A stretch of 64,000 nt of DNA from Liopterus haemorrhoidalis (taxonomy: Eukaryota; Arthropoda; Insecta; Coleoptera; Dytiscidae), in the NCBI GenBank assembly GCA_963971575.1, contig OZ020612.1, forward strand, positions 66,399,869-66,463,868, written 5' to 3'. Below the pieces are notes generated by a model. That model was given only the letters and a program-made list of their open reading frames with translations. It was not told the origin of the DNA and searched no databases. Every line of letters starts with the position of its first letter. Within the stretch, counting starts at the first letter, position 1. Below, piece after piece: positions 23,124 to 32,970 of the stretch. The position numbers and the translations under genes are program-made.

Positions 23124-23818
23124 GAGGAGCTGAGACATGGGGATGGAAAGAGCAAGAAGAGATAGAGAAAATCCACAACAAATACCTACGATGGACACTT
23201 TCAATCGATAAAAGAACACCGCTCTACATAATACACGAGGAAACGAAGAGGCATAAACTATGCGTTGAAACGGGCAGAAGAGCAATAATCTACGAGGAGA
23301 AAACAAGAAGATCGAATTGGAAAGAACTGGTTTTTGCATGCTGGGAGCAGATAAGAAGAAAATAAGAAAATAAACTAGAGAAGAATAACTGGGAACTAGA
23401 ACGCTCAAAGTATTACGAAAGAAAAGCCTATTCAACAACAGAAGTAGAGAACCGAAGACGAATGGGAGTTAGTTTAAAAGAAGAAATTGTGAGAAGGGCA
23501 AAGGACATGGAACTGCAACAACGAAGAGAGAAGATAGAGATATCAAAATGCAACCCCAGGTACAGGTTTTTAGAAACAATAGACATGCCTCTGTATCTAA
23601 GAAAACAATCAAAAAACTAAAAAATAATAGCCAGATTCAGAGTAGGAAACGAAGAAAGAAGGAACGAATACTGGAGAGAAAAAGAAGAAAAGAAGTGCAG
23701 AATATGTGAGAGGAATGAAGAGACAATAGAGCATCTAACACGTGACTGCAAGGAAGAAGTGAGAAACCCGAAGTCAGCCATACAAATACTCAATGACGAA
23801 AACCCGGATGAAACTTCT
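23124..23818 (+). pseudogene. 5'-truncated LINE, ORF2 C-terminus, with 16-bp target duplication
   Basis: The plus strand reads EEIEKIHNKYLRWTLSIDKR at the start and continues, with two or three stops, through many Lys/Arg/Glu-rich residues. It ends in a zinc-knuckle-like block, CRICERNEETIEHLTRDC, the zf-RVT type C-terminal motif of LINE ORF2. The clade is not certain. The segment is flanked by the 16-bp direct repeat ACACAGCTCTCAAATA (23108-23123 and 23819-23834), as expected for target-primed reverse transcription. There is no poly(A) tail. Confidence 0.85.
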
Positions 23819-23828
23819 ACACAGCTCT

Positions 23829-24570
23829 CAAATATTTCCCGTAAATTTAGCCAAATGCGACCGCTTTCGCTTCAAATCGGCGTCGAATCGGTCCAACAGC
23901 TCTCCATAATAAACGCCCGTGATCGTTTTGCCGTTTTCTAGGTAGTCGAAGTGAATGATACCGTGCGCATCCCATAAAATTGTGGCCATTACTTTGTTGG
24001 CCGATAGATCCACCTTGGTGTTCTTCGGCTTCAATTCTCCAGGTGCAGTCCACTGCTTCGGCTGTTCCTTGGTCTTCGGTGTGTTGTAATAGATCCATGT
24101 TTCGTCCACGGTTACGAAATGGGGCAAAAAGTCCTTATCGCGGTTGAACATCGCCAAACATTCCTTCGAAATGGTCAAACGATCGCGTTTGTTGGCAACT
24201 GAGAGCTGCGGCACCCATCTGGTAGAGAGCTTCCTAATTCCCAAATATTAATGTAAAATGTTGAGCACCCGTTCGGTTGAGATGCCCAAAGCATCCGCTA
24301 TTTCGCGCTTAGTCACTGGTCGATCGTCGATTATCATTCCATGGATTTTAACGACCATTTCTGACGTGGTGACCTCTTTTGGACGGCCTGGACGCTCATC
24401 ATCAAAAATGCTCTCACAACGGCGTTTAAATTCAGCTGTCCAATATTTAATTGTTGATATCGAAGGTGCAATGCCCATAAACATCGTACAATTCGGTGTT
24501 GATCTCATCGTTCGTTTTATTTTTCAAAAACAAGTATCCAATCACTGCACGATATTCGATTTTATTCATT
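23829..24570 (-). pseudogene. mariner transposase, 3'-truncated
   Basis: The minus strand starts MNKIEYRAVIGYLFLKNKTN (about 24570). It shifts frame once, then reads SISTIKYWTAEFKRR, DDERPGRPKEV, ALGISTERVLNILH and, after one stop, the first catalytic region, HFVTVDETWIYYNTPKTKEQ. It goes on to GVYYGELLDRFDADLKRKRSHLA and then loses similarity, so the second and third catalytic Asp are missing. The truncation point lies directly at the target duplication of the neighbouring LINE. It is less degraded than the other mariner copies here. Confidence 0.88.
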
Positions 24571-25152
24571 TTTGTAAAATTTCAAAAGTTGTACGCCTTC
24601 AATGGAGGCTTTGAAGGTTAGGATTTACGAAAAACAACGTTGATTTGATACTGGTTGCGCCATCTCTTGTCTAGGCCAATTACTTTTTAACCATTCCTCG
24701 TACCATAAAGAAAATGAGAGGCATAAGATTGTAGTAAACACGTGACAAAGATGAAAGAAAACAGAATAGAGAAAAATAACGACCACGCTGTCTTTGAAAA
24801 CTAAACTTCACACTGAATCTTTGGTCCCATCCAAATTAATTGCAAAAGAGAAACAATTAGTCGAGCACTGTACTTCGAACCGAGTAAAACACAAGCAATA
24901 AGAAGCAGAGTGTGGAAAAGGAAGATAGAAGCTGGCATAATAGTAAAAATCTTGGAAGACTGAAAATACTTCTGTCAGGAGCAAGAATTTACTGAGATAT
25001 GGTTAGCGGACAGAAGTTCTAGTAGGTATTTATATGAAGATACGTACTTGGAAAGATCTTTTAACTGAGTAAGAAGGAGGATTTGTGTAAGTAACAAACT
25101 TAACTAACATTACCAAGAAGATAGCTAAAAATTATTTAAAATTTCCACTTAC

Positions 25153-25417
25153 CCTATTCTATAATCACTGCAGCTTGGTGGTGGGTTCCAAACACTGCTA
25201 TGACACAACATCCAGTCACACCAGGCCTTCACCGCTGGTAAAACAACCTGCAGGTCCTGACAAAGCATCGCTGGCTGATTCCCAGCGTTACGTTGCAGCT
25301 CCAACTCTTCACGAAGAAGCTCCACACAACGCTCCAGGATAACGTTAAACATCTGTAGAGAAACTACAAGAGCGCGTTCTTGTACTTCACTGCGATGCGT
25401 TGGTTCTAATTGGGGAC
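25153..25417 (-). CDS. Smg6: Smg6 exon: EST1 helical region, VLPAVKAWCDWML
   Basis: This 265-nt exon is bounded by TTGTTCCAG (acceptor, 25418 upstream) and GTAAGT (donor, 25147-25152). The first two bases complete an upstream codon, so the preceding intron is phase 1. Translation begins PQLEPTHRSEVQERALVVSL and contains LQVVLPAVKAWCDWMLCHSS followed by VWNPPP. Human SMG6 has [23 protein letters not shown] at the same place, which fixes the identity. A later ATG (25352) lies inside the exon and need not be a start. The N-terminal exons must lie further right on the minus strand, but I could not recognise them. Confidence 0.93.
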
Positions 25418-25489
25418 CTGGAACAATTAAATTACGAAAATAAGATCCACAATAGAATTACATTTATAAAATTAAGTTAACAGCTGTAT

Positions 25490-25650
25490 AAATGTACACC
25501 TTATTGTTCTATTCCATTCTGGTCCATTCGCTAAACCCTTGGAGTGCTATAAAACAATTTTAAAATTAAAACTGCCATGCTGTTCGCCAACCTTCGTCGC
25601 GGAGATGGCACTTGAAGAAAATAAGAAGAAGCAGCAATACAGCCCAGTTA
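25490..25650 (+). repeat. Likely RTE LINE 3' end
   Basis: The piece with TTCGCCAACCTTCGTCGCGG and a following AAGAAGAAG-rich stretch resembles the 3' end of RTE-like LINEs (end of ORF2 plus a short A-rich tail). Only about 160 bp are present. Confidence 0.4.
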
Positions 25651-25663
25651 TAGTACCGATATC

Positions 25664-26484
25664 TATAGGGATTTGCAGCTAAGCACCCTACCATCTGGTG
25701 AGCGTTTCATGAACTTGTGTACATCATATAACATTTCGTTTTGTGTATTGGTTTTGTATGAAGTTTGTTTTTAAAGTTTTATTATAATCATTGAAAAATG
25801 TATAATACATATTGTTGTGTGCCTATGTGCAATTCATTGAAAAGAAGAAACCCGGAAATATCGTTTCATTTGTTTCCACTAATATCAGACACCGTACGGT
25901 TCGAAACAAAATTGGGAAAGCAAGAGGTTAGGAATCGACGCGATGTTTAGATAAACAATTTAAAAATTGGAAAAAAAGTGAACCCTTGTATCAAAGTTTG
26001 CTCATTACATTTTAATGATAGTGACTACAAAAAATATTTTCAATTTTGTATTTATTATCGCATATCTTGAAAATTCCTGTTATTGTGTGTGGGTTTATAA
26101 TGCACAAGTTTGTAGACATAATGCATAAATCTTTATGAACTCTCTGTTTTTTTCAGTGACTCCACACAATATTATATACCCAGCATTGTAGATTTCTACC
26201 CCTTGGTAAACAACACGGGAATTATTATTTCCCCCAATATAGTTAAAATAATCGACAATGGAAAACCGCCATAACTTAAAACCAGATCACAAAATGTAGT
26301 ATTTTAGATGTTTACAAGTAATGTCACTTCACAAAATCAGAAAATCCCAAACAATTATTTATTTTTTGTCGTTTTTTGATACACTTTTCGCTATTATTTA
26401 CTAGTAAATGTCAAGAGGTATCTGATTTAGAATGGTTTCAAAAAAATCCGCGTGGCGCTACGATCTTAAAATTTTTCCCCTATA
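25664..26484 (+). mobile_element. THAP-bearing DNA transposon remnant, family 3
   Basis: The ends TATAGGGATTTGCAGC and, inverted, TATAGGGGAAAAATTTTAAG share the TATAGGG start. The interior encodes a degenerate THAP domain. A related end lies near 12890. No transposase catalytic part is visible. Confidence 0.5.
25797..26075 (+). pseudogene. Degenerate THAP domain
   Basis: The plus strand reads MYNTYCCVPMCNSLKRRNPE then ISFHLFPL. After a stop and a frame change it reads VNPCIKVCSLHFNDSDY. The CCVPMC pair, the FHxFP block and the C-x2-H pair (CSLH) are the ordered signature of the THAP zinc finger. Stops show it is not a live gene. It most likely belongs to the surrounding transposon. Confidence 0.7.
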
Positions 26485-27403
26485 CATCAAGTCGTGAACT
26501 ACAAATGACCTTCGTATTAGCTGTAAAAATGCAGTTGTTATAGTTCTAGCCCAAATATACTTCCGTATGAAGTTGAAAAACCGTTTTAAAATTCTATCAC
26601 GTCCAATATCCTAAGGAAATAAAATACTAATGACATCTAGATTAACCTACATACAAAAAATCCTAATATTAACATATCCGTAGGTGTAGTAATGTCCTTT
26701 AACAGCGAATTCCTATCAAGTACGAATAAACCGCATAATTACAACTGGTAATTCATAGCACAGTTATCGTTTAACCCAACGGTTATATCAAATCTTATTA
26801 TAAATACTAAAAAAAACAACAATATTTATGTCTGCCTACAAAAAATTAGGACAAAAATAATTTAGTAAAAAACAGGACACATTATTTAAATCTTAAATTA
26901 TCTTGTAATCGTTATTTGAAGACTATTGCAATTTGTTCTATTAGGTGGGGTTTACTTCTTCTCCTAGAGATGTTCCTGGTATATATTCGAAAAAGTGTCT
27001 TGTTCATCTATTGGCGTTGAGTGGGGGAAATCATCATCTTATACACTTTCGGAGCTGCAGTCGTTTGCAGTTAAAAGTTTGCGAAGTGCACGTTTGATTA
27101 CACATATTTTTGTATTTTTAAAGAAATAATAAGTACAAGTACATATTTAAATACATATTAAATCATAAAATGTAATATTTCCATATTTATACCATTTTAT
27201 TTGCATACGTATATGTAGTTAAAATTTTACGACCATCGTGAAAAAAAAAAAATTAAGAATAAAAATGAACGTATTTTAACGATTTACTTTCCCGAAAGAA
27301 AATTTCAGTTATAATTCTGGTTTTAGCATCTCCATTTGATCTTTTCACGAGCACTGGTTTCTACATCGTTAAAACTGTTTACTAATAAACTTAAAATATC
27401 TCC
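26485..27403. other. Unassigned AT-rich DNA
   Basis: No exon, RNA gene or element end is recognisable. Confidence 0.4.
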
Positions 27404-28504
27404 CATTTCACACATTACAGAGTTTCGCAGGTATATAATAAGTGACGGCGGCATGCTGAGTGTGTAGAACAAATTTTGTTTTGTAGTAATCACGGCAATG
27501 TTATTTTAAAAATAATTTATCATCTGTTAATCTAAGAGCTTTAAAAACAAATTTTATGTTAAAATATTTGTTTGTTAATTTTAATTCGAATACCTAATAC
27601 CATTATTTAGGTTTCTAAATATGTGCAGTATTTTTTTTTTATATAGCAAGGTTCATTAAGATTTTGAAAATTGCGCCTATGGTTTCCATTGGTTGTTTTA
27701 AAACATATGCTCCGCCCCTCTGGTTTCGTATACATGATACATAGAATGAAAATATTTCAACAATTCCAACTGTTTATTAAATTTACGCTCTTAAAAATTA
27801 AATATAACCTTTGCCAAAATTTAACTAGGATTTTGACAAAATTATTGAAACAAAAAAAAATGAAAAAAAAATAAAATTGTCTCCTCTGTTCGGGAACGAA
27901 CCCTAGTTTGCTGAGTAGCAAGCGAGCAAGCTAACCTTTAGACCAAGATACGCCTTCTAGTATAGTGTATTACATAACTATAGGTTTTGTACATCGTCAA
28001 CAAAAAACACAAAAAATTTGTTATTTTCTGAAAAAATAATCTGATCAAAAATTCCTGTTGTACTATTCCGGTTCACACCAATGTACATTGCTTAGAATTT
28101 TTTCAGATTTTTAGTTTAAACCATCTGGGCTTACAGGGTATGGGACAAAAAATATTTTGCACAATTTTGGCAAAAACCGCATCTAAATAAATTATTTTAC
28201 AAAAATAAAATTTTGATCGTTAATTCACGTACTACGGGCTTTCATTTGATCCTACTCAGAATTTAAAAAAAATATATTTTTTTCTATCAGCACATATTTG
28301 TTTATATTTTTAGGGGGATATGTTTTTGAGATGTTTTAGTATTTTTCCTATGTGCGGGTCAAAGAGTTGTATAAGCGTGCCAAATTTCAATTCTCTAGGT
28401 TTAGCCGTTTGGCCACATTTTTTACATGACAGACAGATAGACAGACAGACGACAAAATGACGGTATAAGGGTTTTTTGGTCATACCTACAAAACCCTAAA
28501 AATG
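27404..28504 (-). mobile_element. HINE-X copy A
   Basis: Read on the minus strand it begins TTTTTAGGGTTTTGTAGG (28504) with a 5' hairpin (AGGGTTTT...AAAACCCT). A short GTCT array follows (28432-28453), then CCAAACGGCTAAACCTAGAG and a body shared with the other copies. It ends with the subterminal repeat, here CAGAGTTTCGCAGGTAT. The tRNA-like cassette lies at about 27880-27955. No protein is encoded. Confidence 0.85.
27880..27955 (-). ncRNA. tRNA-like cassette of HINE-X copy A
   Basis: On the minus strand, TGGTCTAAAGGTTAGC (A-box type) and GGTTCGTTCCC (B-box type) are 43 nt apart. That is tRNA spacing. A short TTGCT/AGCAA stem lies between them. Acceptor-stem halves do not pair, so it is not a functional tRNA. 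Transcription by pol III is inference. Confidence 0.5.
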
Positions 28505-29125
28505 ATCTGAATACACTTTGTTGATATTTTTAAATTTTACCAAAAAATTTTGTTACATACGTTTTAATATGTAATCATGTCAAATTACTTGATTATCCAG
28601 CCGTTTTCACATGTATGTTAAACAAAAGACAGAACTGATTTTTCGTGTGGATTGTTTTATAATGTTTTTATTTTGATATTACCAAATTTATAAATGATTA
28701 ATGACCAATTCGAATTCATGATATAAATTTTGAAATTGTTCTGATCATAAATAACACCTTATCAGGAAATATGATCATAGCATTGTTGAAAAACGATAAA
28801 AATTCAACTCTGAACTCGATCGTATCACAGAAACCTAACTGTATATCCCAAAATAACAGACCATTTATATTTTCACAGCTTGTTACATAGTTTATCTCAT
28901 AAGGCGATAAAATTTGATCAATGGACATGTGTGAAAAAACGTGTCGAATTTGGAAAAAAAGCGTGTAAAATAGCAAATTTTTAAAGTACTGTTACATGCC
29001 AAAAATATAAGTAAGCAAAAAAGTTTTATTATTCAATGTAAGGCTTCGCCTTTTTTGGAAATGGCCTATAAACTTTAACTATTAATGTGTGGATCCCGTA
29101 ATATAGATTAACGCTGTGTATAACC
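28505..29125. other. Unassigned AT-rich DNA
   Basis: The 86-codon minus-strand frame at 28716-28976 has no recognisable motif. Confidence 0.35.
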
Positions 29126-29133
29126 CCCTAAGA

Positions 29134-30207
29134 CAGGGGTCGGCAACCTGCGGCACCGCAGCCGCATGCGGCTCATTTAGAGAATATTGTGGCTCTTTGA
29201 AAATTTGCTGGTTTTTATTTTAATATAATTTATTTTTTAATTTTCAAGTTTCTGTCTGTACTATACAGGGTTTGTATTGTTCAGGATGTTTTACGGTGCA
29301 ATTCCCGCCCGGTAATTCTCCGAGTTGCTGCATATTCCCTTTTAGAAGAAGTAATTTCTGATGAATGATATACGTGCAGAAACATTTTTACATTTTATTA
29401 ATTATAAGGACAATAACAACGTTATTAACGCATTTTTTTTTTTTTTTTTGCACAAACTATTGTTAACATGCAAGAAGCTTTTGGAGAAAGATTTAAAGAG
29501 TTTAGAAAATATAAAGCTACACTAGCTCTTTTGACAAAACCAATTGAAGCAGATATGCAGCAATTACATTTATCATCATTCCCATTGATTAATCAGGTAC
29601 AATTTGAACTTCAATTATTGGATTTGAAATCCAAAGATTTATGGAATAATATATTCTTAAAACTTATTTCTGAAATGGAAAGTTTAGAAAGAGAAAAGTT
29701 CATTTTATCCAGCATAAGTGGACCGAAATTCGCAATCTTCAATATGTAGATAAAGTTGTTTTCGAAGCTTGGAATCGTCTTCCAAAATCGTTCATTTAAA
29801 AAATTATGCTTTTGGACTACTGACAATTTTCGGATCCACACATTACTGGGAGCAAGTCTTTTCACATATGAAATTAATAGTCAGTTAAGAATTAATCTTA
29901 CTGACCTGAAACTTGAGTGCTGCCTTAAGTTAAAGATTACTGAATATTTACCAAATATTGAAGTCTTATCGAACACTATGCAAGTAGCAATCGTCCCAGT
30001 AAAAAAATTATTATATTGTAATATACTGGCAAGTGCAATAGGTATCACAAACTAAAAGTATAAGTAAATATTAATTTATTTATACATTATATATTAATAA
30101 CAATTTTTACGTTTTTTTCTTAAATATAGCATATATTTTTTAGCGGCTATTGTTTTTGTTTTCAATATAGATTTGGCTCTTTGTCACTGAAAGGTTGCCG
30201 ACCCCTG
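29134..30207 (+). mobile_element. hAT element with perfect 8-bp target duplication
   Basis: The TIRs CAGGGGTCGGCAACCT and AGGTTGCCGACCCCTG are perfect inverses. The flanks CCCTAAGA (29126-29133 and 30208-30215) are an exact 8-bp duplication. The 1074-bp element keeps only the C-terminal third of the transposase, so it is an internally deleted copy. Confidence 0.95.
29468..30040 (+). pseudogene. hAT transposase C-terminal remnant (GTF2IRD2/ZBED-like)
   Basis: The first frame (29468-29749) reads MQEAFGERFKEFRKYKATLA and continues with FELQLLDLKSKDLWNN. This is the region before the dimerisation domain in GTF2IRD2-like hAT transposases. After a frame change, SFHI and LKLECCLKLKITEYLPNIEV follow, the end of the hAT dimerisation domain. 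The zinc finger and catalytic N-terminal half are missing. Confidence 0.75.
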
Positions 30208-30299
30208 CCCTAAGATTATTATTTTCTGATACAAAACTAACAATCTAAAATAAAATTACTAATAATATATGCTACGGCCAAGGACCGGGCAGAGTTAAG

Positions 30300-30314
30300 G
30301 TGGGGGGGGGGGGG
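30300..30314. repeat. Poly-G run
   Basis: About 13 consecutive Gs stand directly before a MITE end. Such a run is unusual in this AT-rich window. Confidence 0.9.
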
Positions 30315-30319
30315 TGTTA

Positions 30320-30729
30320 TGGTCAGAGCAGCACATTTTATACTGAAAACAGAAATTTCGAAAAAAAAAATTCCGTTTTTTTCGTTTTTTTGACTTCAAA
30401 CTTATACCAAAAATTAAATAATCTAGATATTTGAAAAAACTCGACAGCGTTACCTCAAGAAACTCATAAACTAACGAAATATTTTTGGTTTTTTTGTTTT
30501 AGATGATCCAGTCATTAGTTATGTGTCTCACCGCAAATCAACTCTTTGTCTTGAACGAAAATTTCAAATTCATGTCACGAGCTTAATTTTCGATATTTTT
30601 CAATAAAAAATTTTTTGGATACTCTTCAAAGGTTGTTCTTTACTGTAGGTATTATCCCAATCAAGTTACTATTAACAGTTTTCTAAAAAAAAATCTTGAA
30701 AATGGGTATAAAATGTGCTGCTCTGACCA
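30320..30729. mobile_element. TA-flanked MITE, 410 bp
   Basis: The ends TGGTCAGAGCAGCACATTTT and its inverse are flanked by TA (30318-30319, 30730-30731). This is a Tc1/mariner-superfamily pattern. The interior is AT-rich and non-coding. Confidence 0.85.
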
Positions 30730-30731
30730 TA

Positions 30732-31340
30732 CTTAACAAAGACCGGCCAATATACATTTTCGTTCATATTTAGTAACCTATGTATTTTTTTGGGGAATCG
30801 ATATGATTGTAAGATATATCTCGATGTGCCAGAGTTAAATAATTATGATCACAAAATATAATTTTTGATTTTTTTCCCTTAAATTATAACGATTTCTCGG
30901 TGTTTCCGCACTCGTAGTTGAAATTTGCCGGTTTTTGAATATCACAATTGTGATATTTGAATGTTGTCGTGCAGCATCTGTTGGACAATAAGCTAGGAGG
31001 CAGTTTGTCGGCGACCGCTGGTCCACAGTCCGCTAACGGTACCAGCAATCCGCTACTTCGAGTCTACACTATGGGACAGCCTTTACATACCCCCGAGATA
31101 TTCGTCTAACATGTGAACTTGCTCGCATTGTAAACAGAATCATTCGCTTTTTGTAACTGGGTTAATACACCGAGGAAATTACAACACGTCAAAAAAATAT
31201 TTCAACTACTCAATACTATCCGGATGTAGCGGTAATAAATAATTAGAATGATATTACATTTTTGAAGGTGCAAAGATGAATTGTCGAATTACTTTTCTAT
31301 TAATCTGTGACAAGTACAGTGGATAGATATTATAATTTTT
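30732..31340. other. Unassigned DNA
   Basis: No recognisable gene. Around 30960-31080 the composition is more balanced, but no motif emerges. Confidence 0.35.
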
Positions 31341-31420
31341 AACAAGTTTGGGGGTTCGATTCTCCACGAAGAACTAAATTTTGATATTAATTTCTACGTA
31401 TTTATGTATTGGCTTTATAG
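31340..31420 (+). repeat. tRNA-derived SINE fragment (truncated copy)
   Basis: A B box, GGTTCGATTCT (31356-31366), is followed by CCACGAAGAACTAAATTTTG and ATTAATTTCTACGT. This matches the better copy 270 bp downstream. The A-box half is missing. Confidence 0.6.
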
Positions 31421-31569
31421 CCTTTCAGCTATCTGAATGATTTCTTAATTTAATTTGTATTTATCTGTGTATTTTACAATTTTACGCGTCAAATGGATCT
31501 CTATTTCAAACCTGCTTATGTACTATTTGGTAGGGGCCACACAATCATTTCAAATTAATATCTTGTTCA

Positions 31570-31690
31570 TTCTTTCATACCCGCATGGCTCATTGGGACT
31601 TGGACGCGATATCCAAAGGTTGAGGGTTCGATTTCCCACGAAGGCTTTAATTTTGATATTAATTTGTACGTTATTGCAATTTTTGTACAC
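31570..31690 (+). repeat. tRNA-derived SINE head
   Basis: An A box, TGGCTCATTGGG (31586), and a B box, GGTTCGATTTC (31625), frame a perfect anticodon-like stem-loop. The stem is TTGGA/TCCAA (31600-31604 and 31612-31616) with the 7-nt loop CGCGATA. The loop lacks the invariant U33, and the acceptor arms do not pair. I therefore read it as a SINE head and not a tRNA gene. Confidence 0.65.
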
Positions 31691-31839
31691 CACGAATGGC
31701 GATGTGCAAAAAAATCGCAAACTGTACCTAATCTAAGCAATACCTTAGTGAAGAGGAGGAATACTGACTCATATGAGGCAGGTATCATTTGTGAGTTGAC
31801 TGCCCTTAAGTTATTTCGCTTGAATTTTATATTAGTTTA

Positions 31840-32970
31840 TCTAATTCTGAATAATTACGAAGATATGCGAAGCAAACTTGAATGTATAAGTACTGTGGCT
31901 AATTTAGTTGGCTTAAACATAAATAAAGCGAAAAACAAAGTAATGCGGATTGGTATTAATAACATCAACAGATTTTCCAAAAACGGCAAAAACTTAGAAG
32001 GCGTGAAAGAATTCTGCTATCTTGTTATAGGTCGTTCATTTTCGAAACAACACAATGAGTCATCAAATCGACGCGAATTTTATAAGTGGCGGTCCGAAAC
32101 ACAAACAAGGTACCAAACAAACAGCTGACTAATAAAATAATAAGTCATACAACACGCCACTGCTTTGCGTGCGCGCAGACGCAGTAAGCTCTCAATCAAA
32201 AACTCGTTTCTGCACAGTGTGTTGTTTCGAAAATGTACGACAATAACGAGAATGTGCAATAACGAGAGATGGACGAACTTAAGGGACGTACAGCAGAATA
32301 CTTAAAGCTCAACAAGCATTCGGCTTGCTGAAAGAAATCTAGAAATCTAATAAGATTAAGGACAGCATACTGAAAACCAATGTAAAATCTGTTCTGATGT
32401 ATGGTTGCGAAATTCGGAAAATTCCTAAGAAATTACCCATAATTCCAAAATTTTACCAACAGATGTCTTAACAGATTTTTTCGCATTATTTGGTCAGATC
32501 TTATTCCCAATACTCATCTTTGGGAATCGACGACACAAAAACGTATTCACTTGGAAATTCAGGCAAGAAAGGGGAATTGGAATCCTACCGACTGCGCCAT
32601 ACTATATGTTCTGTTGAGAAACAAGACAAGTCTAGTCTGCTTGATAGTAATTTATTAACTAACTTGCCTAATCATTTACAGAGCAAATACAAGAAACCAA
32701 TAATGCCAATATGTTACATATACCAAGATCTAAACATAAATATAACTATATATGACAGATTGATCATCCGGAAGGCAGTAAACGATATCTCCAAAATGGC
32801 ACTAGAGTAAAACCCCAAGACGCCGTCGTAGGGGTCGCCCTGTATCCACATGGAGGAGATCGATACATAAAGAATTTGATAGCAACGGAACTATCGGGCG
32901 ACAGGCGAAGATGCTTGCTCTCACAGAACCCGATGGTGCGAGTTTAACTGGTGATTAATTGGATATGTAC
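31840..32970 (+). pseudogene. RTE-like LINE ORF2 C-terminal half, interrupted
   Basis: The plus strand reads ANLVGLNINKAKNKVMRI then GVKEFCYL. This is the late palm/thumb region of RTE-like LINE reverse transcriptases. After a MITE insertion (about 32033-32262) it resumes with SVLMYGCEI, then FRIIWSDLIPNTHLWE and, near the end, RRRRGRPVSTWRRSIHKEF. The order is right and the family pattern is clear. Frames change several times. Positions 32610-32810 carry unrelated inserted sequence. Confidence 0.8.
32033..32262. mobile_element. Small MITE inside the LINE remnant
   Basis: The ends CATTTTCGAAACAACACA (about 32036) and its inverse near 32256 bound a 230-bp insert that splits the LINE frame. 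A GTCGT/ACGAC extension is present with one mismatch. The insert includes GC-rich GTGCGCGCAGACGCA. Confidence 0.65.

Larger units (their letters stand above)
22941..25152 (-). other. Smg6: Smg6 intron, 2212 bp
   Basis: A phase 2 intron. It holds a LINE 3' fragment on the plus strand (23124-23818) directly beside a truncated mariner on the minus strand (23829-24570). The rest is unassigned. Confidence 0.85.
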
